Shown one piece after another: positions 19,865 through 28,282 of a DNA stretch of 64,000 bases (the stretch's first letter is position 1; each line of letters starts with the position of its first letter). Below the pieces are notes generated by a model. That model did no database searches and was not told the DNA's origin. It was given only the letters and a program-made list of their open reading frames with translations. The stretch lies in NCBI GenBank assembly GCA_021815825.1, contig JAKAZO010000004.1, forward strand, positions 20,045 to 84,044. Direction: 5' to 3'. This stretch comes from Pseudomonadota bacterium. GTDB taxonomy: Bacteria; Pseudomonadota; Alphaproteobacteria; Acetobacterales; Acetobacteraceae. The position numbers and the translations under genes were made by a program.

Positions 19865-21114
19865 TGGCGGAGCCGGTCGCCGACCCCGCCGGGGCGGTGA
19901 AGCAAGCGCTGGAACAGGCCCTGGCAGCGGCGCCTGGGGATGGGCGGTTGCGCCGGACCTATTTCGACCATCTCGCGGAGCTCTCCGCGTGCCATGTCGG
20001 GCTGGCCAGCGCGGTGCTGCCGGAACTTCCCTTCCCGCTGCATTTCCGCTGTGCGAGCACGGACTTCGCCGCCCTGCGCGCGGTGTTCGAGGGTGGCCGC
20101 TACGATTTCACCCCGGCCCGCCCGCCGCGGTGCATTCTGGATCTCGGCGGCTATGCCGGCTATGGCGCGGTCTTTCTCGCAGCCCGCTTCCCGACGGCTC
20201 AGATTCTCACCGTCGAACCGATCGCGACGAACTTCCGATTGCTGCTGATGAACACCCTGCCCTGTCGGCGCATCGCTCAGGTGAATGCCGCGGTGGGCCG
20301 GGTCACCGGGCGGGTCCGCGTCGCCGGCACACGCGACGGCGACCGAAGCTTCGAACTCGCCGAGACGAGCGAGTCCGGCGTCTTCACCATGCCGGCCTAC
20401 AGCGTGCCAGATCTGTTGCGCTTGCGCGGCTGGGACCAGGCCGATTTCGTCGTCTGCGACATCGCGGGGTTCGAGGCGACGCTGTTCGCCGATGTCTCCC
20501 CCGGCTGGCTGGACAGGGTCGAGACGCTGGCCATCGCCACGCAAGACCACCTCGTTCCGGGGGCGAGCACGACGGTCGCCGCCAGCCTTGGGCCGGAGCG
20601 GTTCGCCCATGTCCGCTGCGGCGAGATCGATCTCTACCGCCGCATCGATGCGCCGCCCGAGCCGGCCTTCCCCTCTCCGCCGGTGCTGCCCTTGCTGGAT
20701 GCCGGACCGCGGCGGCTGACGCTGCGGCTGGAGCATGTCGCGGCGGAGCCATGGGCGCTGTTCCTGTTCGAGGATCGGGGGCTGCAACTCCATCCGAACG
20801 CGCCCGGCGCCCCGCCGGCGGCGGCGGTCTTCAGCATCAGCGGCAGCGGTCAGACACGGTTCGCCGTCACCCTCGCCCATGCCGGCAGCGGCGGGGAGGA
20901 TGTCGTTTTCCGGGTCATGATCCGTCGTCTGGCCGATGGTGCCTGCCTCCTCGAGGCGGCGCGGCGGGTGCTGCCCGGTGCGAGTGGGGAGTGGTCCGAG
21001 GCGCTGCCCCGGGTCGAAGGCGTGCACGAGGTGGTGCTGCAGACGGAAATGGCGCCGGGCAGCACGAGCCATCTTGGTGCCTGGGCGCGCTGGATCGAAC
21101 CGCGGCTGACCTGA
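19864..21114 (+). CDS. FkbM-family methyltransferase with extra C-terminal domain
   Basis: Residues ~85-250 of 416 form a SAM-dependent methyltransferase of the FkbM type, with ILDLGGYAGYGAVFLAARFP as the SAM-binding first motif and EPIATNFRLLLMN next. The first ~80 residues resemble a cap. From about 270 to the end there is a predicted beta-rich domain (LRLEHVAAEPWALFLFEDRGL onwards) that I do not recognise. The substrate is unknown; FkbM proteins often methylate sugars or polyketide-like products. The start ATG overlaps the stop of the GST gene by one base. Confidence 0.8.
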   Translation: MAEPVADPAGAVKQALEQALAAAPGDGRLRRTYFDHLAELSACHVGLASAVLPELPFPLHFRCASTDFAALRAVFEGGRYDFTPARPPRCILDLGGYAGYGAVFLAARFPTAQILTVEPIATNFRLLLMNTLPCRRIAQVNAAVGRVTGRVRVAGTRDGDRSFELAETSESGVFTMPAYSVPDLLRLRGWDQADFVVCDIAGFEATLFADVSPGWLDRVETLAIATQDHLVPGASTTVAASLGPERFAHVRCGEIDLYRRIDAPPEPAFPSPPVLPLLDAGPRRLTLRLEHVAAEPWALFLFEDRGLQLHPNAPGAPPAAAVFSISGSGQTRFAVTLAHAGSGGEDVVFRVMIRRLADGACLLEAARRVLPGASGEWSEALPRVEGVHEVVLQTEMAPGSTSHLGAWARWIEPRLT

Positions 21115-21279
21115 CCCAGCGCTGTCGCCGGCCATGAAATTGTCCCATTCGCCCGCCAGTCTGCCGAAATGGCAACGAAGATTAAGTGGATTTGTTCATC
21201 TTTCGACCATCAAAACGCAACCAGGTCTGACCTAGGATGCGGACGTTGAGGCAGGACAAATTCAGAGGGGGACACGCCG

Positions 21280-21483
21280 GTGGAACAGGAACTGACGTTC
21301 GACACCCTGGTCAAGGATCCGATCACGCGGCTGGTGATGGCGAGCGACGGCGTCAGCGAGGCTGAATTCGTCGCCCTGCTCGCCGGCGCTCGGCGCGCGC
21401 TGGCGCTCCACGCCTCGGCGCGCGCGCCGCAGCGTGGACAGGCCGACATCATTCCGTTTCCGCTGCCAAGCTGCGCGGCCTGA
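21280..21483 (+). CDS. Small hypothetical protein (67 aa)
   Basis: A GTG start at 21280 is preceded by a strong ribosome-binding site (AGAGGGGG, 21265-21272). The product has the string DPITRLVMASDGVSEAEFVALLAGARRAL, which looks like a folded helical protein rather than random translation, then a short basic and proline-containing tail. There is no signal peptide or membrane segment. I have a weak recollection of similar small proteins in Acetobacteraceae but cannot name a family. The AT-richer gap upstream (21115-21279) could carry its promoter. Confidence 0.6.
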   Translation: MEQELTFDTLVKDPITRLVMASDGVSEAEFVALLAGARRALALHASARAPQRGQADIIPFPLPSCAA

Positions 21484-21584
21484 GGCGGGCTGCGCACCGC
21501 CAGGATACGCATCGTCTGCTGCGCATCCCGGGTTGCGCATCACTGAGGCCGGTATAGGCTTCCCGCCAAGAGCGGGGAGGTCGA

Positions 21585-22796
21585 ATGCCAGCCACGCGGA
21601 GCAGGGCCGCTGTCGTCGCGGTTATCGGCCTCAACCAGATTTTCGCCTGGGGCTCCAGCTACTATCTTCCCGCCGTCCTTGCCGGCCCGATTGCTGCTGA
21701 CACCGGTTGGGCGCCGGGCTGGGTGCTTGGCGGGCTGTCTCTGGGTCTGCTGGTCGCCGGATTGGTCTCGCCATGGGTCGGGCGGGAGATCGAGCGCCTT
21801 GGCGGCCGCCCGGTGCTGGTGGCGAGCGCGTTGTTGCTCGCCACCGGGCTGATTCTGCTGGGACTTGCGCACAGCCTGATGACCTACGAGATGGGCTGGC
21901 TCGTGCTCGGGCTGGGCATGGGCAGCGGCCTCTACGATCCGGCCTTTGCCGCGCTGGGCCGCACCTACGGCGAGGAAGCACGCGGCCCGATCACGGCGGT
22001 GACACTCTATGCCGGGTTCGCCAGCACCATTTGCTGGCCGCTCACCGCGCTGATGGCCGCGCAGCTCGGCTGGCGTGCCACATGCTTCGTGTATGCCGCC
22101 GTGAATCTGCTGTTGCTTCTGCCGCTGTACGTCTTCGCGCTGCCACGCGAAGAGCGCCGCGCCGCGCCGCCGGCGCGCGTCCGCTCAGTGTCCGCCGCGA
22201 ATCCCACATCCGTCGCCGAGCGTCTCGCTTTCGTCCTCACCGCCCTCACCTTCACTCTTGCCGTCGTGACGATGACGGTCGTGGCAGTGCACCTGTTGAC
22301 CATTCTCAAGGCCTCCGGTCTCGACGCGGGCGCGGCGGTGGCGCTGGGCGCGATGATCGGGCCGAGCCAGGTCGCGGCGCGGGTCATCGAAATCCTGTTC
22401 GGCCGCCGCTACCACCCGATCTGGACGATGCTCGGTGCGACGCTGCTGGTCGCGCTCGGCATCGGGGTGCTGCTGGCCGATCTCCGCATCGCCTGGCTCG
22501 GACTGATTCTCTACGGCGCGGGCAACGGGCTGCGCTCGGTCGCGCGTGGCACCTTGCCGCTCGCCCTGTTCGGCCCGCACGGCTACGCTGCGCTGATGGG
22601 TCGGCTCGCCCTGCCCGTGCTGTTCGCGCAGGCAGCCTCGCCCAGCGTTGGCCAGGCATTGCTGGCCGTCGCCGGACCACGCGGCACGCTGCTCGTTCTC
22701 GGCGGCGTGACCATCGCCAATCTCGCCGTCGCGGCGTGTCTGCTGCCCCTCGTCGCGCGGCGCGGCGCAATGGCCGGGGCGCCATCGCAGGGTTAA
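21585..22796 (+). CDS. MFS transporter
   Basis: The 403-aa protein is almost wholly hydrophobic with about 12 predicted membrane segments. Between TM2 and TM3 it has a typical MFS loop (GLVSPWVGREIERLGGRPVLV, the D/G-R-x-G-R-R region). It opens GLNQIFAWGSSYYLPAVLAGPIA, a pattern seen in prokaryotic monocarboxylate or OFA-like MFS carriers. The substrate cannot be read from the sequence. It is a single gene between a small hypothetical gene and the patatin gene. Confidence 0.88.
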   Translation: MPATRSRAAVVAVIGLNQIFAWGSSYYLPAVLAGPIAADTGWAPGWVLGGLSLGLLVAGLVSPWVGREIERLGGRPVLVASALLLATGLILLGLAHSLMTYEMGWLVLGLGMGSGLYDPAFAALGRTYGEEARGPITAVTLYAGFASTICWPLTALMAAQLGWRATCFVYAAVNLLLLLPLYVFALPREERRAAPPARVRSVSAANPTSVAERLAFVLTALTFTLAVVTMTVVAVHLLTILKASGLDAGAAVALGAMIGPSQVAARVIEILFGRRYHPIWTMLGATLLVALGIGVLLADLRIAWLGLILYGAGNGLRSVARGTLPLALFGPHGYAALMGRLALPVLFAQAASPSVGQALLAVAGPRGTLLVLGGVTIANLAVAACLLPLVARRGAMAGAPSQG

Positions 22797-22901
22797 AAAT
22801 CTGCACAGAATGCTTCCCTCGCGGTGGCGGCGGCATCATATCGCATTGCAGCAGGCGCGCTTGCACCGCTGTGATCGCGCTCCGCCTTGGAGGACAGATG
22901 G

Positions 22902-24074
22902 ATGGATGCAACGCCGAAGCGCGCGAATGACGGGCCGGGTTCCCGGTCGGGGACATGGCGCCCCGCCGAATGCGACCGCATCGCGCTGGTCTTGCAGGGG
23001 GGTGGAGCACTCGGCGCCTACCAGGCGGGTGTGTACGAGGCGCTGCACGAGGTCGGGCTGGAGCCCGACTGGGTCGATGGTGTCTCCATCGGCGCCATCA
23101 ATGCCGCACTCATCGCCGGCAATCCACCGGAGAAGCGGCTGGAGCGGCTGCACGAGTTCTGGGAACTGGTGACCTCGCGCCACTTGCCGGACGTGTTTCC
23201 GCATGCCGATGATTCGCGCCGCGTGCGCAACAATATCCAGGCGCTGCTCACGACCCTCGTCGGCCAGCCCGGCTTCTTCACGCCCAACCTGCCCAATCCC
23301 TGGCTCAGCATGCGCGGGGCGAAAACGGCGACATCGATCTATGACAGCTCGCCTTTGCGCCGAACATTGAACCGCCTGATCGATTTCGACCGTATCAACG
23401 CCGGCGCGATGCGTTTCGCCGTTGGCGCGGTGAATGTCGAGACCGGCAATTTCTTCTATTTCGACAATGCCGCGACGACCATCGGTCCGGAGCACATCAT
23501 GGCATCCGGCGCCCTGCCGCCGGGCCTGCCGATGGTACGCGTCGGCAAGAGCCATTATTGGGATGGCGGGCTCGTCTCGAATACGCCGCTGGCGCATCTC
23601 CTCGATAGCGTGCAAGGTGGCAACACGCTGGTATTTCAGGTCGATCTGTTCAGCGCCCGCGGCGAGTTGCCGCGCGACATGCCCGAGGTGCTCGCGCGCC
23701 AGAAGGAAATCCAGTATTCCAGCCGCACCCGCATGGTCACCGATACCTACCGCTGCCTGTACCGCTATCAGGCAATGCTGCGTGAGACCCTGGCGATGGT
23801 GCCGGAATCGGACCTTACGCCCGAGCAGGTGGCGATGAAGACCGAACTCGCCGGGCTGCCGCGGCTATCCATCCTGCACCTGATCTATCACAAGGCAGCC
23901 TACGAGGATCAGGCACTCGACTACGAGTTCAGCGCGGTCTCGATGCGCGAACACTGGCGGCGCGGGTATCACGACACCCGCGAGACGCTGCAGCACCGCA
24001 AGTGGTTGGAGATACCCTCCGCTGCGGCCGGCATTGTCGTGCATGACGTCCATGAGCTCGAGCGCGCGCTCTAG
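22902..24074 (+). CDS. Patatin-like phospholipase (with DUF3734-type C-terminus)
   Basis: The 390-aa protein carries the patatin catalytic dyad: the oxyanion loop LQGGGALGAYQAGV, the nucleophile Ser62 in GVSIG, and the Asp of WDGGLVSN. The C-terminal third fits the extension found in a bacterial patatin subgroup. The ATG at 22902 has GGAGG eight bases upstream. Its neighbour is 3-hydroxybutyrate dehydrogenase, a pairing that suggests a role in polyhydroxybutyrate or lipid turnover, but this is inference. The TAG stop lies inside a CTAG at the border of a repeat. Confidence 0.9.
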   Translation: MDATPKRANDGPGSRSGTWRPAECDRIALVLQGGGALGAYQAGVYEALHEVGLEPDWVDGVSIGAINAALIAGNPPEKRLERLHEFWELVTSRHLPDVFPHADDSRRVRNNIQALLTTLVGQPGFFTPNLPNPWLSMRGAKTATSIYDSSPLRRTLNRLIDFDRINAGAMRFAVGAVNVETGNFFYFDNAATTIGPEHIMASGALPPGLPMVRVGKSHYWDGGLVSNTPLAHLLDSVQGGNTLVFQVDLFSARGELPRDMPEVLARQKEIQYSSRTRMVTDTYRCLYRYQAMLRETLAMVPESDLTPEQVAMKTELAGLPRLSILHLIYHKAAYEDQALDYEFSAVSMREHWRRGYHDTRETLQHRKWLEIPSAAAGIVVHDVHELERAL

Positions 24075-24145
24075 AACCATACGAGTCTAGAGCAACGTGT
24101 CTCCGATCTGCCCGAGCCGGAATGGTTCGATCTGATCGGAGGTTG
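24068..24145. repeat. Intergenic palindromic repeat, copy A
   Basis: There are two adjacent stem-loops. The first is GCTCTAGA (24068-24075) with TCTAGAGC (24086-24093). The second has outer arms around CCGATC (24103-24108)/GATCGG (24134-24139) and inner arms CGAGCC/GGTTCG. The same pair of hairpins, with the shared link TCTCCGAT, recurs at 29241-29312 and 63422-63493. The element begins within the end of the patatin gene and supplies its TAG stop. It sits between patatin and bdhA, so it would be transcribed. Confidence 0.85.
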
Positions 24146-24181
24146 CGCTGGAGCGATTTCAATCATCAGGGAGATACGGGA

Positions 24182-24967
24182 ATGAGCCTCAAGGGCAAGG
24201 TGGCCTTGGTCACCGGATCGACGAGCGGAATCGGGCTGGGAATTGCCCGGGCACTGGCCGCCGAGGGTGCCGACATCATGCTCAACGGGTTCGGCGAGGC
24301 CGCCGCGATCGAGCAGGTGCGGGCCGGGTTGGCCAGCGAGTTCGGCGTGCGCGTCCTCTACAACGGCGCCGACATGAGCAAGCCCGCCGACATCGCGGCG
24401 ATGATCGCCGCCGCCGAGACGGCGCTGGGCGCGGTCGACATCCTGGTCAACAACGCGGGCATCCAGTTCGTCGCTCCGATCGAGGCTTTCCCGGCCGAAA
24501 AATGGGATGCGATCATCGCCATCAATCTCTCCGCCGCCTTTCACGCCACCAAGGCGGCGATCCCGGGGATGAAGCGGCGCGGCTGGGGGCGGATCATCAA
24601 CATCGCCTCGGCCCACGGGCTCGTCGCCAGCCCCGAGAAGGTCGCCTATGTGGCGGCCAAGCACGGCCTGGTCGGCATGACCAAGGTCGCCGCGATCGAG
24701 CTGGCGAACAGCGGCGTGACCGTGAACGCGATCTGTCCGGGCTGGGTGCTGACGCCGCTCGTGGAGAAGCAGATCGCCGATCGCGCGCACACCAACGGCA
24801 CCACCGTGGAAACTGAAGAGCGGGCACTGCTGGCCGAGAAGCAGCCGATGTTGCACTTCACCCGCCCCGAGCAGATTGGCGGGCTCGCCGTGTTCCTGTG
24901 CTCACCGGCCGCCGCCACCATGACCGGCGTTCCGCTCTCGATCGACGGTGGCTGGGTCGCGCAGTAA
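24182..24967 (+). CDS. bdhA: 3-hydroxybutyrate dehydrogenase
   Basis: This 261-aa short-chain dehydrogenase oxidises (R)-3-hydroxybutyrate to acetoacetate with NAD. It has the coenzyme motif TGSTSGIGLGIA, NNAG (DILVNNAGIQFVAPIE), Ser in NIASAHG and the catalytic YVAAK. The substrate-lid region ICPGWVLTPLVEKQI is typical of BdhA. The ATG at 24182 follows CAGGGAGATACGGGA; an in-frame upstream extension runs into the repeat and is not used. The role is ketone-body or PHB monomer use. Confidence 0.94.
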   Translation: MSLKGKVALVTGSTSGIGLGIARALAAEGADIMLNGFGEAAAIEQVRAGLASEFGVRVLYNGADMSKPADIAAMIAAAETALGAVDILVNNAGIQFVAPIEAFPAEKWDAIIAINLSAAFHATKAAIPGMKRRGWGRIINIASAHGLVASPEKVAYVAAKHGLVGMTKVAAIELANSGVTVNAICPGWVLTPLVEKQIADRAHTNGTTVETEERALLAEKQPMLHFTRPEQIGGLAVFLCSPAAATMTGVPLSIDGGWVAQ

Positions 24968-24989
24968 CGGCTCTGCAAATGCGCGCAAA

Positions 24990-25020
24990 GGGGCCGCGGA
25001 GGTGTTGCCTTCCGCGCCCC
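24990..25020 (+). terminator. Possible terminator hairpin after bdhA
   Basis: GGGGCCGCGGAGG and CCTTCCGCGCCCC can pair into a strong GC stem around TGTT, 23 bp after the bdhA stop and before tRNA-Val. There is no T-run after it, so rho-independent termination is uncertain. Confidence 0.35.
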
Positions 25021-25044
25021 AACCCCTTAGACGGGGACGCAAGC

Positions 25045-25119
25045 GGGCGCGTAGCTCAGTGGGAGAGCACCACCTTGACACGGTGGGGGTCGTAGGTTCA
25101 ATCCCTGCCGCGCCCACCA
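25045..25119 (+). tRNA. tRNA-Val(GAC)
   Basis: This is a 75-nt tRNA with CCA encoded. The acceptor arms GGGCGCG/CGCGCCC pair perfectly. The D arm is AGCTCAGTGGGAGAGC. The anticodon stem CCACC/GGTGG encloses TTGACAC, which gives GAC (valine). The T arm holds GGTTCAATCCC. There is no sign of an integrated element at its 3' end. Confidence 0.96.
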
Positions 25120-25150
25120 TCAGGCCGTCCCCGCCTCGGCGCTGAACCCA

Positions 25151-25687
25151 TCAGGCGGTGGCCGACTGGATCATCTGCATGGCCAGCGCCCGCCGCGCCT
25201 CGACGCGGTTCAGCCACCCCCTCCCGTAGCGATCGAAATCATCGAGGCTGCGATAATAAGCGGTCTGGCTGGCGGCAAGGCGGGTGATGATCGTCGCCGC
25301 ATCCGCCGCCGCGGCCGCGGCCAGCGTTTTCGGCCCGACCGCGCCATCCACCGCCGCGCCGCTGAAGCCCAGCGCCTCTTGCAGCAGCCGGGCCGAACGC
25401 CCGGGACCGGCATTCACACCATGGTCGAAGACCATGAGATTGACCCCCGGCGGCAGGCTCCCGGCGCTGACCGGTAGCCAATAGCGGCTTTCGTAGATCT
25501 CGCGCACCGTCGCTTGCGCGATGTCGCGGATATCCGTCACACCGAGCGCGGGATTATCGGCCCAGTCGCGGTAGGTCGCGAGCGTGATGCCGTGGCAGGT
25601 CGCCCCGCCGGGATCGTGCGGATCGTCGGAAAAGCCACCCTCCTGTTCGAGGGTGAAGGCGAGGCAGGTGTCGAACGCATCGGCCAT
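25151..25687 (-). CDS. Phage-type endolysin, glycoside hydrolase family 108 with peptidoglycan-binding domain
   Basis: The 178-aa protein has the GH108 catalytic segment LAFTLEQEGGFSDDPHDPGGATCHGITL, where the Glu after EQ is the expected catalytic residue. It has YESRYWLP and a C-terminal PG_binding_3-like part (VDGAVGPKTLAAA). It hydrolyses peptidoglycan. No signal peptide is seen, as expected for a holin-dependent enzyme, but no holin or other phage gene is nearby. It looks like a solitary, perhaps domesticated, lysozyme beside a tRNA gene. The start at 25687 gives MADAFDTC. Confidence 0.85.
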   Translation of the reverse strand: MADAFDTCLAFTLEQEGGFSDDPHDPGGATCHGITLATYRDWADNPALGVTDIRDIAQATVREIYESRYWLPVSAGSLPPGVNLMVFDHGVNAGPGRSARLLQEALGFSGAAVDGAVGPKTLAAAAAADAATIITRLAASQTAYYRSLDDFDRYGRGWLNRVEARRALAMQMIQSATA

Positions 25688-25782
25688 GGCGGTCGTCTCC
25701 TGAGCGGCGTGTGCACCCGACACCAATCCTGCCGCGCCCGGCAGATCTCGTCAAAACGGGAGCGTCGCTCGTGGACGGAGCG

Positions 25783-26688
25783 CTATGGGTCGTCCAGCCC
25801 GATCGCGCGCAACCGCGCCGTCTCCTCGTCCCAGCCCGCACGTTCCTTCACGTTGAGGAACAGGTGCACCTTGCGCTCGAGCAGCGCGGCGAGCTCGGCA
25901 CGGGCGCGCGAGCCGATCTCCTTGATCCGCTTCCCGCCTTGGCCGATCAGGATGGCCCGCTGGTTGGCGCGGGTGACGTAGATGGTCGCCTCGATCCGCA
26001 CCGAACCGTCATCGCCCTCGCGGAAACTCTCTGTTTCCACCGTCGTCGCATAGGGAATTTCCTCGTGCGTCTGCAGGAATATCTGCTCGCGCACCAGTTC
26101 GGCGGCTAGCAGCCGGTCGGGCAGATTGGTGAGATCGTCGTCGGGATAGAGATGTGGCCCCTCCGGAACGGCCTCCGCCAGCGCGTCGAGCAGGTCCTCG
26201 ACGCCGTCGCCGGTCGCGGCGCTGACCATGAACACGCGCTCGCACGGCACACGCCGGCTGAGCGCCTCGACGAGAGGCAGCAGCGCCGGCGGCGCCAGCA
26301 GGTCGATCTTGTTCAGAACCAGCCAGGTGCGGCGTCGGCCCACGGCCGGGCCGTCGGCGGAAAGGCGAGCCGCGACGGCTTCGACCTCCGCGGTCAGCCC
26401 GCGCTTGGCGTCGACGAGGAACAGGGCGAGGTCGGCGTCTGCCGCGCCCTGCCAGGCGGCGGCGACCATGGCCCGATCCAGCCGCCGACGGGGCGCGAAG
26501 ATGCCGGGGGTATCGACCAGCAGCAGCTGCGCCTCACCGCGCGGCACGATGGCGAGCACGCGCGCCCGTGTCGTCTGCGGCTTCGGCGTGACGATCGAGA
26601 CCCGAGCCCCGGCCATCCGGTTGAGGAGCGTCGACTTGCCGGCATTCGGCGCGCCCAGCAAAGCGATATGGCCGCAGCGCGAAGCCAT
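25783..26688 (-). CDS. era: GTPase Era
   Basis: Era binds 16S rRNA and assists 30S maturation. The 301-aa protein has G1 GAPNAGKST, G2 in the KPQTTR switch, G3 DTPG, G4 NKID and G5 SAATGDG. A C-terminal KH domain follows (RANQRAILIGQGGKRIKEIGSRARAELAALL). The start at 26688 overlaps the rnc stop by one base (TGATG). It is the third gene of lepB-rnc-era. Confidence 0.97.
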   Translation of the reverse strand: MASRCGHIALLGAPNAGKSTLLNRMAGARVSIVTPKPQTTRARVLAIVPRGEAQLLLVDTPGIFAPRRRLDRAMVAAAWQGAADADLALFLVDAKRGLTAEVEAVAARLSADGPAVGRRRTWLVLNKIDLLAPPALLPLVEALSRRVPCERVFMVSAATGDGVEDLLDALAEAVPEGPHLYPDDDLTNLPDRLLAAELVREQIFLQTHEEIPYATTVETESFREGDDGSVRIEATIYVTRANQRAILIGQGGKRIKEIGSRARAELAALLERKVHLFLNVKERAGWDEETARLRAIGLDDP

Positions 26689-27425
26689 CAGCCGGCCCCC
26701 TCGCAGCCGAACTGCCGCAGGAGTTCGCTCGCCGCGCGCTGTTCGGCGAGGCGCTTGGTCCCAGCGCTGCCCATGCCGACATGCGCGCCGATGGCCACCT
26801 CGACGACGAAGAGCGGCGCGTGCGCCGGCCCCTCGCGCGTGGTCACGCTGTAGCTCGGCAGGCCGAGGCCGCGGGCCTGCGCCCATTCCTGCAGGGCGGT
26901 CTTGGCATCCTTGGGCGGCGCGGCCTGTGCTGCCATCGTCGCCGCAAAGGCGCGGCGGACGAAATCCCGCGCCTTGGCGATGCCGCCATCGACATAGAGC
27001 GCGCCGAGCATCGCTTCCATGGCGTCCGCCAGCACGCTGCTCTGCCGCTTCACTCCCGCCCGTGCCTCCCCGGGTGCGACGCTGAGCAGCGCGGCGATCC
27101 CGACCTCCGATGCGATCGCGGCCAGCACCGGCTGAGAGACCAGATGCGCGAGACGACGTCCCAGACCGCCTTCGTGCTCCTCAGGGAAGCGCTCCGTCAA
27201 CCATTCGGCCATGATGAGCCCGAGCACGCGGTCCCCGAGAAATTCGAGCCGTTCGTTGGAGCCGAGCCGGTCGCGTCGGGATGCGGCGGAGCGGTGGGTC
27301 AGGGCCTCGCGCAGCAGGGCCGGTTGGGCAAAGCGATGGCCGAGCAGCGTTTCGGCCGCAGCCAGCCCGGACTCGCTCAGTGGATCCCCCGGAACAGACG
27401 ACCGAAGCGGATCTCGAATGGCCAC
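26688..27425 (-). CDS. rnc: Ribonuclease III
   Basis: RNase III cuts double-stranded RNA in rRNA and mRNA processing. The catalytic domain has the signature RLEFLGDRVLGLIMAEWL, with acidic residues for Mg2+, and ADAMEAMLGALYVDGG. A dsRNA-binding domain follows (DAKTALQEWAQARGLGLPSYSV). The start is uncertain. GTG at 27425 has GGAGG seven bases upstream and places the start inside the end of lepB (49-bp overlap); other GTGs lie at 27431, 27440 and 27443. Confidence 0.93.
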   Translation of the reverse strand: MAIRDPLRSSVPGDPLSESGLAAAETLLGHRFAQPALLREALTHRSAASRRDRLGSNERLEFLGDRVLGLIMAEWLTERFPEEHEGGLGRRLAHLVSQPVLAAIASEVGIAALLSVAPGEARAGVKRQSSVLADAMEAMLGALYVDGGIAKARDFVRRAFAATMAAQAAPPKDAKTALQEWAQARGLGLPSYSVTTREGPAHAPLFVVEVAIGAHVGMGSAGTKRLAEQRAASELLRQFGCEGAG

Positions 27426-28114
27426 TCCCACACCTCCCACCACGGCGCCTCGGCGTCGACGGAGAAGAAGATAAATTCGGCCCGACCGACCAGGTTCTCG
27501 ATCGGGATGAACCCGACGGCGTTGAGGAACCGGCTATCCTCGCTGTTGTCGCGATTGTCGCCCATGGCGAAGACGTGGCCCGGCGGCACCAGATATTCCT
27601 GCGTATTGTTGGCGGAGCCTTCGTCGGTGGCCTTGAGGATATCGTGGCGGACGCCGTTCGGCAGGGTCTCGATGAAGCGCTTGACGATCATCGACGGACC
27701 ATCGCCACCCACGGTGTAGTCACCATCGGGCGTCCGCGGGGCTTCGGTGCCGTTGATATAGAGCCGCCCCTCGCGGACCTGGATCCGATCGCCGGGCAGG
27801 CCGATGATGCGCTTGATGTAGTCGATGCTGGGGTCGCGCGGCAGCTTGAACACGGCGACGTCGCCGCGACGCGGCTCGGCGCCGAAGATGCGGCCGGAAA
27901 ACAAGGGCGGCGCCCAGGGCAGGGAATAGCGCGAATAGCCATAACTGTATTTTGACACGAACAGATAGTCGCCCACCAGCAATGTCGGTACCATGGAGCT
28001 GGATGGAATGTTGAAAGGCTCGAAGGCGAAGGTTCGGATGCCGAGTGCGATCAGGCCGGCGTAGACGACGGTCTTCACCGTCTCCATCAGGGCGCCTGGT
28101 TTTTGCTTGGCCAT
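27377..28114 (-). CDS. lepB: Signal peptidase I
   Basis: LepB removes signal peptides from exported proteins at the periplasmic face of the inner membrane. The 245-aa protein has one N-terminal membrane segment (VKTVVYAGLIALGIRTFAF). Box B contains the nucleophile Ser (FNIPSSSMVPTL) and box D the general base Lys (IDYIKRIIGLPGDRI). Box E is GHVFAMGDNRDNSEDSR. It is the first gene of the lepB-rnc-era operon. Confidence 0.97.
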   Translation of the reverse strand: MAKQKPGALMETVKTVVYAGLIALGIRTFAFEPFNIPSSSMVPTLLVGDYLFVSKYSYGYSRYSLPWAPPLFSGRIFGAEPRRGDVAVFKLPRDPSIDYIKRIIGLPGDRIQVREGRLYINGTEAPRTPDGDYTVGGDGPSMIVKRFIETLPNGVRHDILKATDEGSANNTQEYLVPPGHVFAMGDNRDNSEDSRFLNAVGFIPIENLVGRAEFIFFSVDAEAPWWEVWEWPFEIRFGRLFRGIH

Positions 28115-28282
28115 GCGGAGGAGAGTTCCGATCGGGGGCAGGCCCGGCGGCGCCAGGGCTTTGGGAATGGGGCAGGAGCGGATGGTTGAAGCCCGTTGAA
28201 GCTGTCACTGTCAAGCAAGGGGCGCACGACCCGTTGGATCAATCCATCGGGGGCAGGCCGCACGGAAGGAGACCAAGGCCGG

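Noticed and set aside
25045..25783. Prophage or integrative element at tRNA-Val
   Set aside because: There is only one endolysin gene and no integrase, holin, structural gene or duplicated tRNA end; composition does not change.
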